Assembly: GCA_014872815.1 (NCBI GenBank)
Contig: WKFK01000005.1
Span: forward strand, 124,001 to 188,000
Direction: 5' to 3'
Length of the DNA stretch: 64,000 nt
Source: Paracoccaceae bacterium
GTDB taxonomy: Bacteria > Pseudomonadota > Alphaproteobacteria > Rhodobacterales > Rhodobacteraceae
Both the position numbers and the translations under genes were made by a program. Under the pieces are notes generated by a model. It worked only from the letters and a program-made list of their open reading frames with translations, did no database searches and was not told where the DNA came from. Below are positions 17,405-27,297 of this stretch, in pieces (the first letter of the stretch is position 1; every line of letters begins with the position of its first letter).

Positions 17405-18475
17405 CTAGGTCTGTTGCAACACCTGCCCTTTTATGTCGCCAGCTGTCACATAGGGAAGCGCGGTTGGATGAATGCTCTCTGACCGATCCCCCCCCACAAC
17501 GCGCGGCGCCCGAAACAAAAAGTATTTGCCGAGCGCGCGCCAAGTGCCCACCATGGGCGCATCCGGATCGGTCTCGTAGCGATCCCGCCAGTCTTCCGGC
17601 AAGCGCACGCCACACATCTCCAACCGTTCCAGCATCCAGACCAACGGGATATTGGCCAGCGGCCGGGCCGCCTGGAACCCCACGAGTTGCCCGCCCACAT
17701 CACTGTGCGCCCCTCGAAACCAGACCTGCTCCACACGGCCGTCCCAGTCATCCGGACAACGCCACAACTCCGGCTCAAACACTTGCCGCGTCTCATCCAG
17801 CGCCAAGGCATGAAACCCATGCCTCACGACAGGTGAAAGTTGATGGTTGTGGAACGCATGACGCCGCTCTGTGATCCGCCACAACACCGGCACCCGCGCG
17901 CCCAGCGCTTTCACGGTGTCCCACACACCAATCATCTCGATCTCGGTATGGTCATAACAATGCGCTGCCGCGAACTCCCGTGCAGCCGTGCCATCCGGTG
18001 TGAGCTCATAGTGCCGATAAGCTGTACGGATATTGCGTTCCGTCGCACAATCCGCACGCAACAGCCCAACGCGGTCAATCACCCCAGCCAGCGAACGCAC
18101 CGCGAACGCGCCCCGCGAGTACCCCATCAGGATGATCTTATCGCCGGGCCGGTATCGACTGGCCAAATAGCCGTAGGCTCTCCGGATCTGCCGATTGATC
18201 CCGCGCCCCATCATCACGTCCAGCGTCTGCCGCCAGGACCGCCATTGCACGCCGGCTTCATAGTAAACAGACACCTCCGCGCCGATCTCCCGTAGCAACA
18301 TATAGGTCTGCCCGGCATTGGTCTCCTGCCCCGGCGCAAGCGAGGACATGGTGCCATCCAGAATGATCACATGCGTGACTGCCCCCCGGCGCGGTCCGGC
18401 CGGAGTATGGCTGCTGGTGAACTTGCCAGTCAGCCACTCTGATATGCGCCTACGCAGCCGTATTTTGGGCCTCAC
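17405..18475 (-). CDS. DUF2235 alpha/beta-hydrolase domain protein
   Basis: A 356-residue protein of the DUF2235 (Tle1-like) family. An early IILDGTMSS motif is the family's DGT(x)N-like opening, and GYSRGA at 118-123 holds the nucleophile Ser120. The catalytic Asp may lie in GVWDTVKALG, and a late histidine in AHSDVGGQ completes the hydrolase set. Some DUF2235 members are type VI phospholipase effectors, but no VgrG, Hcp or immunity gene is nearby, so a housekeeping hydrolase is more likely. Its first 26 bases overlap the end of the CoxL-like gene. It converges with the nitroreductase. Confidence 0.82.
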   Translation of the reverse strand: MRPKIRLRRRISEWLTGKFTSSHTPAGPRRGAVTHVIILDGTMSSLAPGQETNAGQTYMLLREIGAEVSVYYEAGVQWRSWRQTLDVMMGRGINRQIRRAYGYLASRYRPGDKIILMGYSRGAFAVRSLAGVIDRVGLLRADCATERNIRTAYRHYELTPDGTAAREFAAAHCYDHTEIEMIGVWDTVKALGARVPVLWRITERRHAFHNHQLSPVVRHGFHALALDETRQVFEPELWRCPDDWDGRVEQVWFRGAHSDVGGQLVGFQAARPLANIPLVWMLERLEMCGVRLPEDWRDRYETDPDAPMVGTWRALGKYFLFRAPRVVGGDRSESIHPTALPYVTAGDIKGQVLQQT

Positions 18476-20747
18476 TCAACATCTGCCACACGCGATGTGG
18501 CGTGAACGGCATGTCCGCTTGGCGCACTCCTGCCTCCCACAACGCATCCTGAACCGCATTGGCCGCCGCCGCCATGGCGCCCACGGTGCCGGCTTCGCCG
18601 CAGCCCTTCATGCCCATGATGTTGGCCGTCGAAGGCACCGCCTCGGTGGTGAAGCCAATCATCGGCACATCGCTGGCACGTGGCATGGCATAATCCATGA
18701 AAGTCGCGGTCAGAAGCTGGCCGTCATCGTCAAACACCACATGTTCCATCAACGCCTGACCAATGCCCTGCGCCACGCCACCATGTACCTGCCCCTCGGC
18801 GAGCATCGGATTGATCAGATTACCAAAATCATCCACCACAGTGTATTTCTCCAACGAAACCTGTCCGGTCTCCGGGTCCACTTCAACCTCCGCCAGATGC
18901 GCCCCGTTCGGGAAGCTGCGCGCTGGCAACGTGGTGCGCTCCTCATGCACCATCAAATCCGTCCTCCCATCCGCGCGCGCCATCTGGGCGGCTTCAAGGA
19001 AGGTAGGATGTAAATTAGAGCCTTCCGCCCGGAATTGCTCATCATCAAAACTCACATCCGCGGCATCCACGCCCATCTTCTCCGCAAGATAAGGCGTAAA
19101 GGCTTTAATCATCGTTTCCACAGTCGCCAAAGTTGCCGTGTTTTGCACGGTCACAGACCGCGAGCCACCGGTGCCGCCCCCCTGTTTGATGCGGTCACTG
19201 TCCCCCTGCACCACCTCGATCATCTCGGTGGGAATGCCAGTCTGATCGCTCAGGAACTGCGCATAAACCGTCTCGTGACCCTGCCCATTGGATTGCGTGC
19301 CCACATAGATTGAAACGGTGCCATCATCATTGAATTCCACCCGCGCGCTTTCGCTTGGGTCGCCCAGTATACTCTCAATATAATAGCACAGTCCGGCCCC
19401 GCGCAGCTTGCCAGCCTTCGCACTCTCCGCCTTGCGCGCGGCAAACCCCGCCACGTCGCCAAACTCTTCCAATCGGCTCAACACCCGGTCAAAGTCGCCA
19501 ACATCATAAGTTTCATCCGTCGCCGATTTATACGGAAATGCCTCGGTTGGGATGAAGTTGCGCCGCCGCAGCTCATACCCACTCACCCCCAGTTCCCGCG
19601 CCGCGCGATCCATCAGGCGCTCCAAAACGTAAATCGCCTCCGGCCGCCCGGCCCCACGATAGGCATCCACTGGCGTGGTGTTTGTGTAAATCCCATCCAC
19701 CTGCAGCCAAGTGGTCTGTACATCATAGACGCCCATCAACACGCGACTGAACAATTGTGTCTGGATCGCTTGGGCAAACTGCGAGTTATAAGCTCCCATG
19801 TTAGCGACAGACTGCACGCGATAGGCCGTCGCCTTCAGGTTTTCGTCAAACGCCAGTTCTGCAACCGACACCAGATCGCGTCCCGCATTGTCTGACAACA
19901 TTGACTCGGTGCGATCCGCTATCCACCGCACCGGTTTGCCAAGCGTCTTGGCGGCATAAGCCACAATCAGCGGCTCCTGATAGATCATCGCCTTCATGCC
20001 AAAGCCGCCACCGGTGTCCGGGTTGGTCACGCGCACGTCGTCCTCATGCATTTTCAGAACACGCGCCACTTGCCCCTTGGTGCCCCAAACGCCCTGACCA
20101 TTGCTGGCAACATGCAACCGGCGGCCATCCCACTCGGCATAGGCGCCGCGCGGTTCCATCGCGTTCACAATCACCCGGTTATCGCCAACCTCCAGGCTCA
20201 CCACATGTGCCGCTGCTTCAAAGGCCGCCTCCGTCGCGGCCTCATCGCCAAGTCCCCAATCAAACGCGAGGTTCTCCGGCGCTTCGCCGTGCAGTTGTTC
20301 GCCGCCGCGCGCCAAGGCCAGATGGGCGTCCAGATCGTCATAGTCGAACAGGATCATCTCCGCCGCATCCCGCGCCTGATCCATGCTCTCTGCCACGATC
20401 ACGGCAATCGGCTCACCTACATAGCGCACCCGCTCCGCGGCGAGCAGCGGACGCTCCGGCTTGGCACCTTTGCTGCCATCGCGGTTCACCACTTGCGTGC
20501 CCGGGAGATTGGCCTCAAGCCCCGCAGCCAGCAAATCCGCCTGTGTGAGAACACAGGCCACACCATCCGCCTCTCGCGCATCGGAAACATCCAACTCGGT
20601 CACGACCCCATGCGCAACCGGAGAGCGCAAAAAATAGGCATGCAGCGCATTTTTGGGCGCAATATCGTCCACGTATTGGCCTTTGCCGGTCAAAAACCGC
20701 GTATCTTCTACCCGTTTGACCGGCTGGCTTTTCCCAAACTTATCCAT
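18450..20747 (-). CDS. Molybdenum hydroxylase large subunit, form II CoxL-like
   Basis: A 765-residue member of the xanthine oxidase family, molybdopterin-cytosine-dinucleotide subunit. The active-site loop reads AYRGAGR at 362-368. True form I CO dehydrogenase has AYxCSFR, so this is the form II type, whose CO oxidation is doubtful and whose substrate is unknown. The conserved MKGCGEAGTVGA near the C-terminus carries the catalytic Glu. No FAD (CoxM) or 2Fe-2S (CoxS) subunit gene lies in the window, so partners must come from elsewhere. It overlaps the DUF2235 gene by 26 bases. Confidence 0.9.
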   Translation of the reverse strand: MDKFGKSQPVKRVEDTRFLTGKGQYVDDIAPKNALHAYFLRSPVAHGVVTELDVSDAREADGVACVLTQADLLAAGLEANLPGTQVVNRDGSKGAKPERPLLAAERVRYVGEPIAVIVAESMDQARDAAEMILFDYDDLDAHLALARGGEQLHGEAPENLAFDWGLGDEAATEAAFEAAAHVVSLEVGDNRVIVNAMEPRGAYAEWDGRRLHVASNGQGVWGTKGQVARVLKMHEDDVRVTNPDTGGGFGMKAMIYQEPLIVAYAAKTLGKPVRWIADRTESMLSDNAGRDLVSVAELAFDENLKATAYRVQSVANMGAYNSQFAQAIQTQLFSRVLMGVYDVQTTWLQVDGIYTNTTPVDAYRGAGRPEAIYVLERLMDRAARELGVSGYELRRRNFIPTEAFPYKSATDETYDVGDFDRVLSRLEEFGDVAGFAARKAESAKAGKLRGAGLCYYIESILGDPSESARVEFNDDGTVSIYVGTQSNGQGHETVYAQFLSDQTGIPTEMIEVVQGDSDRIKQGGGTGGSRSVTVQNTATLATVETMIKAFTPYLAEKMGVDAADVSFDDEQFRAEGSNLHPTFLEAAQMARADGRTDLMVHEERTTLPARSFPNGAHLAEVEVDPETGQVSLEKYTVVDDFGNLINPMLAEGQVHGGVAQGIGQALMEHVVFDDDGQLLTATFMDYAMPRASDVPMIGFTTEAVPSTANIMGMKGCGEAGTVGAMAAAANAVQDALWEAGVRQADMPFTPHRVWQMLSEAQNTAA

Positions 20748-20825
20748 GGCTGCTGGCTCCCCTGCGCGTCGCTACGAAGAGGAACTCTATCGTGCAATCC
20801 CGACGTGTCCAGAGCCCGTTGTGCC

Positions 20826-21956
20826 TTACAACGTCGCGACAGTTACCATTTCTTGTAAACCGTAGCCGTTGAACCCGGTGGACAGGGAAGAGGAATACGC
20901 CCCCATCGCTTTGATCATCACAAAATCACCTTCCCCAATCTGCGCTGGCAAGGCCACTGGGTCGGGCAGCCGATCAAGACTGTCGCACGTCGGCCCGTAG
21001 ACCACTTTGCGGGCCACTTCCCCGTCTACAACGGCTCCACCCGGCCGCACCACGGAAATTCGATCCGGCACGCCAATATCGCGCAGCTCCGTCAGCGCGC
21101 CGTAAATCCCGTCATTCAGAAACACTGCTGTGTCGCGCACAGTCTTCACCCGCACCGCCAACGTAAACGCCTCGGCGACCATCCCGCGCCCCGGCTCACA
21201 GACCAGCGTGGGGGCATCTGCGCCAAACGCCCGTTGCGTCTCCGCCTCGATACGATCAAAAATCGCCTCCAGATCCGGTGCAGGACCGCTGCGGTGCGCC
21301 GCAAAGCCACCACCAACATTTAGCCGCTTCAAGGTCACACCAGCCCGCCGCGCTACATCCGCCGCCTCAACGATATACACCGCCCAAGCCTGTGGATCAG
21401 CACACTGCGTGCCAGGATGGAAGGTCAAAGAGGTCTCAAACCCCATCTCCCGAGCTTGCTGCAGCAAAGCCACCGCCTGATCCGGGTCCGCGCCAAATTT
21501 CTCGCCAAAGTCATAGGCCGCACCCACCACCGGCAACCGCAAGCGCACTGCGATCTCTGTCCCAGCACGCGGCACATCCGCCAGTTTATGCAATTCGCGC
21601 GGACAATCCACCGACCAGCTGGCAATCCCATGCCCCACCGCCTCGGTGATCTCCGCCACTGACCGCACCGGGTTGTGATAATGCAGCACCGCATCCGGCG
21701 CCACGCGCCGCACCCGCGCCATCTCCAGCGGCGACGCCACATCAAAGGCCGTCAGCCCGGCGTTCACCAAATTGGTCAACACCGCCTCATGGTCATTGGC
21801 CTTCACCGCATAGGTCACCAGCCCGGCGAAACCGTCAATAAACCGCCGCGCCGTGGCTTGCAGCACCTCAGGGGCAAAATACAAAACCGGCGAGTCCGGC
21901 GAAAACTTCGTCAGATGCCAAGAAGGGGACGGCCAAAGGGCCGGATCATTGCGCAT
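20826..21956 (-). CDS. Ornithine decarboxylase (fold type III, PLP)
   Basis: A 376-residue PLP enzyme of the alanine-racemase-fold decarboxylases. Lys52 in YAVKAN forms the PLP aldimine, EPGR at 254-257 binds the phosphate, and Cys324-Asp325 in GPTCDSLD are the substrate-carboxylate residues. The GPTCDSLD form and the short length favour ornithine (or ornithine/lysine) over diaminopimelate decarboxylase, so the likely product is putrescine. The gene is divergent from an Lrp-type regulator over 107 bases, suggesting local control by amino-acid level. Confidence 0.87.
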   Translation of the reverse strand: MRNDPALWPSPSWHLTKFSPDSPVLYFAPEVLQATARRFIDGFAGLVTYAVKANDHEAVLTNLVNAGLTAFDVASPLEMARVRRVAPDAVLHYHNPVRSVAEITEAVGHGIASWSVDCPRELHKLADVPRAGTEIAVRLRLPVVGAAYDFGEKFGADPDQAVALLQQAREMGFETSLTFHPGTQCADPQAWAVYIVEAADVARRAGVTLKRLNVGGGFAAHRSGPAPDLEAIFDRIEAETQRAFGADAPTLVCEPGRGMVAEAFTLAVRVKTVRDTAVFLNDGIYGALTELRDIGVPDRISVVRPGGAVVDGEVARKVVYGPTCDSLDRLPDPVALPAQIGEGDFVMIKAMGAYSSSLSTGFNGYGLQEMVTVATL

Positions 21957-22063
21957 TTCCTACCTCAATCCTGTTTTTTATCAGCTTGAGGGATTTACCT
22001 GTCGATTCCATGCGTCACTCTGGTAAAAATGCAGGAAAGACTCGGCATATAGACAACACCAGC

Positions 22064-22501
22064 ATGCAACTTGACGAAACCGACACCCAACTTCTGGCTC
22101 TGCTCAGCGAAAACGCCCGCGCGCCAGTGGCCACTTTGGCTCGTAAATTGGGCCTGGCGCGTACCACAGTGCAGGCTCGCATCGACCGTCTGGAAACCTC
22201 CGGAGCTATCGCAGGCTATACCCTGCGCCTTGGAGATGCCGCCCGCCCAAGACTGCGCGCCACCGCGCTGCTTTCGATCGAATTGCGCAGCGGGCCGACC
22301 GTGCTCGACCGCCTCAAGTCTTTGCCTGCCGTGGAAAGCGTCCACACCTGCTCCGGGCGGTTTGACCTGATTGTGCAGCTCGCTGCGGACAGCACCTCGG
22401 AGTTAGACGACACGCTGGACAATATCGGCGAGGCCAAGGGCGTGAAGAGTTCGGAAAGCCTGATCCACCTCTCCACCAAACTGGACCGCCCACGCGGATA
22501 A
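22064..22501 (+). CDS. Lrp/AsnC-family transcriptional regulator
   Basis: A 145-residue regulator with an N-terminal winged helix-turn-helix (MQLDETDTQLLALLSENARA; recognition helix near RTTVQARIDRL) and a C-terminal RAM ligand-binding domain (about 65-140). The ATG at 22064 gives the family's usual start; in-frame ATGs at 21986 and 22010 would add residues unlike the family. Its divergent arrangement with the ornithine decarboxylase suggests that gene, and itself, as targets. The effector is unknown. Confidence 0.88.
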   Translation: MQLDETDTQLLALLSENARAPVATLARKLGLARTTVQARIDRLETSGAIAGYTLRLGDAARPRLRATALLSIELRSGPTVLDRLKSLPAVESVHTCSGRFDLIVQLAADSTSELDDTLDNIGEAKGVKSSESLIHLSTKLDRPRG

Positions 22502-22835
22502 GCCCACGTTGAAACACCACGGTTTCAGTCTTATCGATCGGAAAATCTATGTGGGGAGAGAGAAGATGAAGTGCGTGCCGTTCTGGCACGCAGGATGTAC
22601 ATCTCATCGCCTTTTAGCGTGGAGGCGTCGTGCGCCACACCCCGCTTATGCCGCGCCAGATCTTAACAGAACCTTAACAAACCAGATCTTTTTTGAATTT
22701 TTCCAACTTGAGTGAATAAATTCAGGTTTTCTCCACATTGCTAAACAATCTCTTCCCGCTTCCCCTTTGTTTCCGCATTCGATAGAGACAACTCCGATTG
22801 ATAACGGGCGCGAACCGACACAAGGGATCACACCA
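22502..22835. other. Intergenic region upstream of valS with a perfect hairpin
   Basis: A 334-base non-coding stretch. A perfect 8-base stem (22572-22579 with 22585-22592, loop 22580-22584) follows the lrp-like gene but has no T-run, so it is not a classical terminator. Its arms lie in a possible short reading frame that starts at ATG 22566 after a GGGGAGAGAG purine stretch; coding is doubtful. The second half is AT-rich (about 22660-22750) and most likely holds the valS promoter and a long leader. No T-box features were seen. Confidence 0.4.
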
Positions 22836-25800
22836 ATGGCGATGGAAAAGACCTTCAACGCAGCAGAGGCCGAAGGCCGCCTCTACGACGCATGGGAAAA
22901 AGCCGGCTGCTTCACCGCAGGCGCAAATGCAAAACCGGGTGCTTCCACCTACTGCATCATGATCCCACCGCCCAACGTCACCGGCGTTCTGCACATGGGA
23001 CACGCCTTCAACAACACGCTGCAGGACATCCTGATCCGCTGGAAACGCATGCAGGGGTTTGACACCCTCTGGCAGCCGGGCACCGACCACGCGGGCATCG
23101 CCACCCAAATGGTTGTGGAGCGCAAGCTGGCCGAAACCCAACAGCCGTCCCGCGCCGAATTGGGCCGCGAGAAGTTCCTTGAAAAGGTCTGGGAGTGGAA
23201 AGGCGAGTCCGGCGGCACCATTGTGAACCAGCTTAAGCGCCTCGGTGCTTCCTGTGATTGGGACCGCGAAGCCTTCACCATGTCCGGCGCCCCCGGCGCA
23301 CCCGAGGATGTGGCTGGCGGCAACTTCCACGACGCCGTGCTGAAAGTCTTTGTTGAGATGTACAACAAGGGCCTCATCTATCGCGGCAAACGCCTCGTAA
23401 ACTGGGACCCCCATTTTGAAACCGCGATCTCCGATCTCGAAGTAGAGAACATCGAAGTGGCGGGCCACATGTGGCACTTCAAATACCCGCTCGCCGGCGG
23501 CGCAACCTACACCTATGTCGAGAAAGACGAAGACGGGAACGTCATCCTCGAAGAAGAGCGCGACTACATCTCCATCGCCACCACCCGCCCGGAAACCATG
23601 CTGGGCGACGGCGCGGTGGCGGTGCACCCGTCTGATGAACGCTACGCACCCATCGTTGGCAAGCTCTGCGAAATTCCGGTGGGTCCCAAAGAGCACCGTC
23701 GCCTGATCCCGATCATCACCGATGAATACCCGGACAAAGACTTCGGCTCCGGCGCGGTGAAAATCACCGGCGCACATGACTTCAACGACTACCAAGTCGC
23801 CAAGCGCGGCGGCATCCCGATGTACCGCCTGATGGACACCAAAGGCGCCATGCGTGCGGACGGCGACAGCTACGACGCCGCCGCCACCATCGCCATGGCT
23901 GTGGCCAAAGGCGAGCGCAGCCTGACAGAAAACGAAGCCGACGGCGTGAACCTCGTACCGGACGACCTGCGCGGTCTGGACCGGTTCGAGGCGCGCAAGC
24001 TGGTGGTGGAGCAAATCACCTCCGAAGGCCTCGCGGTGATGACCACCGTGACCAAGACGGTAAAGGACGACGAGGGCAACACTTCTGAGGTCACCGAGAC
24101 CGTGCCTTACGTGGAAAACAAACCGATCATGCAGCCGTTTGGCGACCGCTCCAAAGTGGTGATCGAGCCGATGCTGACCGACCAGTGGTTTGTGGACGCT
24201 GAAAAAGTGGTTGGCCCGGCACTGGACGCCGTGCGCAACGGCGACGTGAAAATCCTGCCGGAAAGCGGCGAGAAAGTGTACTTTCACTGGCTCGAAAATA
24301 TTGAGCCTTGGTGTATCTCCCGCCAGCTGTGGTGGGGCCACCAGATTCCCGTGTGGTACGGCCTCGACCTCTCCGCCGAGGACTTCAAAGACGACGAAAA
24401 CAACGGCGCGCTGGACCTCGTCGAGATGGGTCGCCTGCTGGGCGAAGGTGGCATGTTGCACCGGGGCAACGTCACCCACTGCGCCGCGAACTTTGACGGC
24501 GTCGTGGAGCAATTCCTCGATGACAACGCCAACATTCCGTCCCCACTGAACCACGCCAAAGTGGTTGAGGTGGCCGACAAGCACGAAGCCATCCACATGC
24601 TGGCCGAAAGCCTCGCGCAATACGTTGTGGATCAGGACCCGCTGAAACTGGTCTTCCCGGTGTGGCGCGACCCCGACGTGCTCGACACATGGTTCTCCTC
24701 CGGCCTCTGGCCCATCGGAACCCTCGGCTGGCCGGACAACACACCGGAGCTGGAAAAATATTTCCCGACCTCCACGCTGGTCACTGGGCAAGACATCCTG
24801 TTCTTCTGGGTGGCGCGCATGATGATGATGCAGCTGGCTGTCGTGGATCAGATCCCTTTCGACACCGTGTACCTGCATGGCCTCGTGCGCGACGCCAAAG
24901 GCAAGAAGATGTCCAAATCCACCGGCAACGTGATGGACCCGTTGGAGATCATCGACGAATACGGCGCCGACGCCCTGCGCTTCTCCTCGGCCGCCATGGC
25001 CGCTCTGGGTGGCGTGCTGAAACTCGACATGCAGCGTATCGCGGGCTACCGCAACTTCGGCACCAAGCTCTGGAACGCCGCGCGGTTTGCCGAAATGAAC
25101 GGTGTATTCGAAGACGATGTGGTCGTCAGTTCCGCACTGTCGCAAAACCGACGCGATACCGACGTAAAACAGACCGCCAATTTGTGGATCATCGGCGAGA
25201 CCGCCAAGGTCCGCGAAGAGGTCGACGCCGCGCTCGAAAGCTTCCGCTTCAACGACGCCGCCAACGCGCTTTATGCCTTTGTCTGGGGCAAGGTCTGCGA
25301 CTGGTACGTGGAGTTCTCCAAGCCGCTGTTCAACTCCGATGACGCAGCTGCCGTGGCCGAAACCAAAGCCACAATGCGCTGGGTCATCGACCAGTGCCTG
25401 CTGCTCTTGCACCCGATCATGCCGTTCATCACCGAAGAGCTCTGGGGCGAGTTGGGCGACCGCGAAAAGATGCTGGTACACGCCGACTGGCCGACTTACC
25501 AAACCGCTGATTTTGTGGACGAAAAAGCCGACCGCGAGATGAACTGGGTGATCTCCGTGATCGACCAGATCCGCTCAGTGCGTGCGCAAATGCGTGTGAA
25601 CGCCGGTGCCAAAATCGACGTGGTGGTGAGCCAGATCACCGATGAAAACCGCGAGGCGTTCAAGCGCAACGAAGCCCTGATCTTCAAGATTGCCCGCGTG
25701 GTGTCTTTGGAAGAGGTTGAAACCTTCCCGAAAGGCACCGCCACCGTCGCCGTGGATGGCGCGACCTTTGGCCTGCCGCTGGCGGACATCATCGACATCG

Positions 25801-26003
25801 ACGCCGAAAAATCCCGCCTTGAGAAAGGCTTAGGCAAATTGGCCAAAGAACTCGGCGGATTGCGCGGACGTCTCAACAACCCCAAATTCGTCGCCTCGGC
25901 GCCGGACGAGGTTGTGGCCGAAGCCAAAGAGAACCTCGCCGCCCGCGAGGAAGAAGAGGCCAAGATCAAAGCGGCCCTCGCCAAGCTCGCAGAGCTCGAC
26001 TAA
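22836..26003 (+). CDS. valS: Valyl-tRNA synthetase
   Basis: A class I synthetase that charges tRNA-Val. The 1055-residue product has [13 protein letters not shown] ending in the HIGH-type motif at 53-56, an editing (CP1) domain in the first half, KMSKS at 691-695, an anticodon-binding helical domain and the C-terminal coiled coil (about 985-1055). It is longer than the E. coli enzyme, with extra sequence within the middle part ([19 protein letters not shown] onwards, and an insert around 520-590). An AAGGGA ribosome-binding site decides the start at 22836 over an upstream ATG at 22767. Confidence 0.97.
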   Translation: MAMEKTFNAAEAEGRLYDAWEKAGCFTAGANAKPGASTYCIMIPPPNVTGVLHMGHAFNNTLQDILIRWKRMQGFDTLWQPGTDHAGIATQMVVERKLAETQQPSRAELGREKFLEKVWEWKGESGGTIVNQLKRLGASCDWDREAFTMSGAPGAPEDVAGGNFHDAVLKVFVEMYNKGLIYRGKRLVNWDPHFETAISDLEVENIEVAGHMWHFKYPLAGGATYTYVEKDEDGNVILEEERDYISIATTRPETMLGDGAVAVHPSDERYAPIVGKLCEIPVGPKEHRRLIPIITDEYPDKDFGSGAVKITGAHDFNDYQVAKRGGIPMYRLMDTKGAMRADGDSYDAAATIAMAVAKGERSLTENEADGVNLVPDDLRGLDRFEARKLVVEQITSEGLAVMTTVTKTVKDDEGNTSEVTETVPYVENKPIMQPFGDRSKVVIEPMLTDQWFVDAEKVVGPALDAVRNGDVKILPESGEKVYFHWLENIEPWCISRQLWWGHQIPVWYGLDLSAEDFKDDENNGALDLVEMGRLLGEGGMLHRGNVTHCAANFDGVVEQFLDDNANIPSPLNHAKVVEVADKHEAIHMLAESLAQYVVDQDPLKLVFPVWRDPDVLDTWFSSGLWPIGTLGWPDNTPELEKYFPTSTLVTGQDILFFWVARMMMMQLAVVDQIPFDTVYLHGLVRDAKGKKMSKSTGNVMDPLEIIDEYGADALRFSSAAMAALGGVLKLDMQRIAGYRNFGTKLWNAARFAEMNGVFEDDVVVSSALSQNRRDTDVKQTANLWIIGETAKVREEVDAALESFRFNDAANALYAFVWGKVCDWYVEFSKPLFNSDDAAAVAETKATMRWVIDQCLLLLHPIMPFITEELWGELGDREKMLVHADWPTYQTADFVDEKADREMNWVISVIDQIRSVRAQMRVNAGAKIDVVVSQITDENREAFKRNEALIFKIARVVSLEEVETFPKGTATVAVDGATFGLPLADIIDIDAEKSRLEKGLGKLAKELGGLRGRLNNPKFVASAPDEVVAEAKENLAAREEEEAKIKAALAKLAELD

Positions 26004-26042
26004 TCCGCTTGCAAACAAAAGCATCATGTCCATATTGGGGGC

Positions 26043-26369
26043 ATGATGCGCTCCTTTCGAAACCTCATCGAACGTCAGATCAAAAAGGCCGAATCTGAGG
26101 GCCAACTGACTGGTCTGGAGGGTGAGGGCAAACCCCTCCCCAAACGTCACGACATGGAGGACCCAGCCACCGCAGTGGGCCATTCCATCATGGCGCGCGC
26201 CGGGGTTCTACCGCGTGAGTTCAAACTCAAAGAGCAGCTTGAGGCCGCCAAACGCGACTGGCAACAAGCCACTGATCCGAATGAGAAAAAGCGCCTTATG
26301 GCACAGATTGCAAAACTGGAACTCGACTACAATGTCGAGCGTGAGGCTTACCGCAAGTTCTTGAAGTAG
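26043..26369 (+). CDS. DUF1992 (DnaJ homologue subfamily C28-like) protein
   Basis: A 108-residue cytoplasmic protein matching the DUF1992 domain: LIERQIKKAESEGQLTGLEGEGKPLP near the start and a helical, charged C-terminus. In eukaryotes the domain is found in DNAJC28; no J domain is present here and the function is unknown. Two adjacent ATGs (26043, 26046) could each be the start. It lies 39 bases after valS and may be read from the same transcript; it converges with the crotonase gene. Confidence 0.85.
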   Translation: MMRSFRNLIERQIKKAESEGQLTGLEGEGKPLPKRHDMEDPATAVGHSIMARAGVLPREFKLKEQLEAAKRDWQQATDPNEKKRLMAQIAKLELDYNVEREAYRKFLK

Positions 26370-26384
26370 GCCTCAGCTAACTCC

Positions 26385-27176
26385 TTACTTAAACACCGGC
26401 TTGCGCTTCTGAATGTTCGCCGCAATCACTTCCATCTGATGCGGCTTACCAATCAAATCCGCTTGTGCCCGGCTCTCTTCCAGCAGCACCGCGTCCTCAT
26501 CATCCATGTGCTCTTCCGCATAGCCGATCAGCTCCTTGGCCGCCTGCACGGCTGGTGGACTCTTGCCTGCAATCTCTTCCGCCAAATCCATCGCCGCCGC
26601 CAATGGGTCTTCGGCGATCTCAGTGATCAGCCCCCAGGCCAAGGCCTGCTCCGCCTCAACCGGCGCCGCCGTATAGGTCAGCCGCCGCAGCACATCCGAG
26701 CGCACCAAATGCGGCAACAGAGTCATCCCGCCCATATCCGGGATCAACCCCCACTTCATCTCCATGACCGCCAACTTGGTATCCGGTGCAGCAATACGAA
26801 TGTCCGCGCCCAGCGCCAACTGACAGCCACCGCCAAAAGCCACGCCCTGCAACGCCGCGATCACCGGCACCCTCAGCTTACGCCATACCATCGCCACCTG
26901 CTGCGCGTCGTTCGCATTGCCATGGGTGCGCGGCATGATCCGCGCCACCGGGTCCTGGCCTGCCAGAGCGGCAAAGCTCATCACATCCAGCCCGGCGCAG
27001 AAGGATTTGCCTTCACCAGAGAGCACCACCACCCGTACATCGTCGTTGTCCATCAGGCCTTCACCGGCCTCGATGATGCCATCAAACATCGCCTGATCCA
27101 GCGCGTTCATCTTGTCGCCACGGGTCAGCCGCACATGGGCGATGTGGTCTTTAATCTCTACCGATACACGGGCCAT
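26385..27176 (-). CDS. Enoyl-CoA hydratase/isomerase (crotonase) family protein
   Basis: A 263-residue crotonase-fold protein. The CoA-binding and oxyanion-hole stretches are visible: GKSFCAGLDVMSF and QGVAFGGGCQLALGADIRIA. The glutamate in LAVMEMKWGLIPD lies where one catalytic Glu of enoyl-CoA hydratases sits; the first catalytic Glu position reads differently (GGGC), so the activity could be a different crotonase reaction. No beta-oxidation neighbours are present. It is divergent from the HisC-like gene over 121 bases. Confidence 0.87.
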   Translation of the reverse strand: MARVSVEIKDHIAHVRLTRGDKMNALDQAMFDGIIEAGEGLMDNDDVRVVVLSGEGKSFCAGLDVMSFAALAGQDPVARIMPRTHGNANDAQQVAMVWRKLRVPVIAALQGVAFGGGCQLALGADIRIAAPDTKLAVMEMKWGLIPDMGGMTLLPHLVRSDVLRRLTYTAAPVEAEQALAWGLITEIAEDPLAAAMDLAEEIAGKSPPAVQAAKELIGYAEEHMDDEDAVLLEESRAQADLIGKPHQMEVIAANIQKRKPVFK

Positions 27177-27297
27177 AACAGCCTCCTCACAGATGGGTTT
27201 TGTTGATCCTACACTCCGTACCTGCCAAGAGGAAATCCACCCTGACGTCAGGGCATTTGCTCTTGTGCCGCCCCCGTCCTTGCGTCACTTTCCGCCC

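Noticed and set aside
18450-20747. Calling this gene carbon monoxide dehydrogenase
   Set aside because: The active-site loop is AYRGAGR (form II), lacking the CSF cysteine that binds copper in true CO dehydrogenase, and the other two subunits are absent.
22722-25502. A 926-codon open frame antisense to valS
   Set aside because: It lies entirely opposite the conserved valS gene, has low-complexity His/Val/Gly composition typical of an antisense shadow in GC-rich DNA, and lacks any family match.
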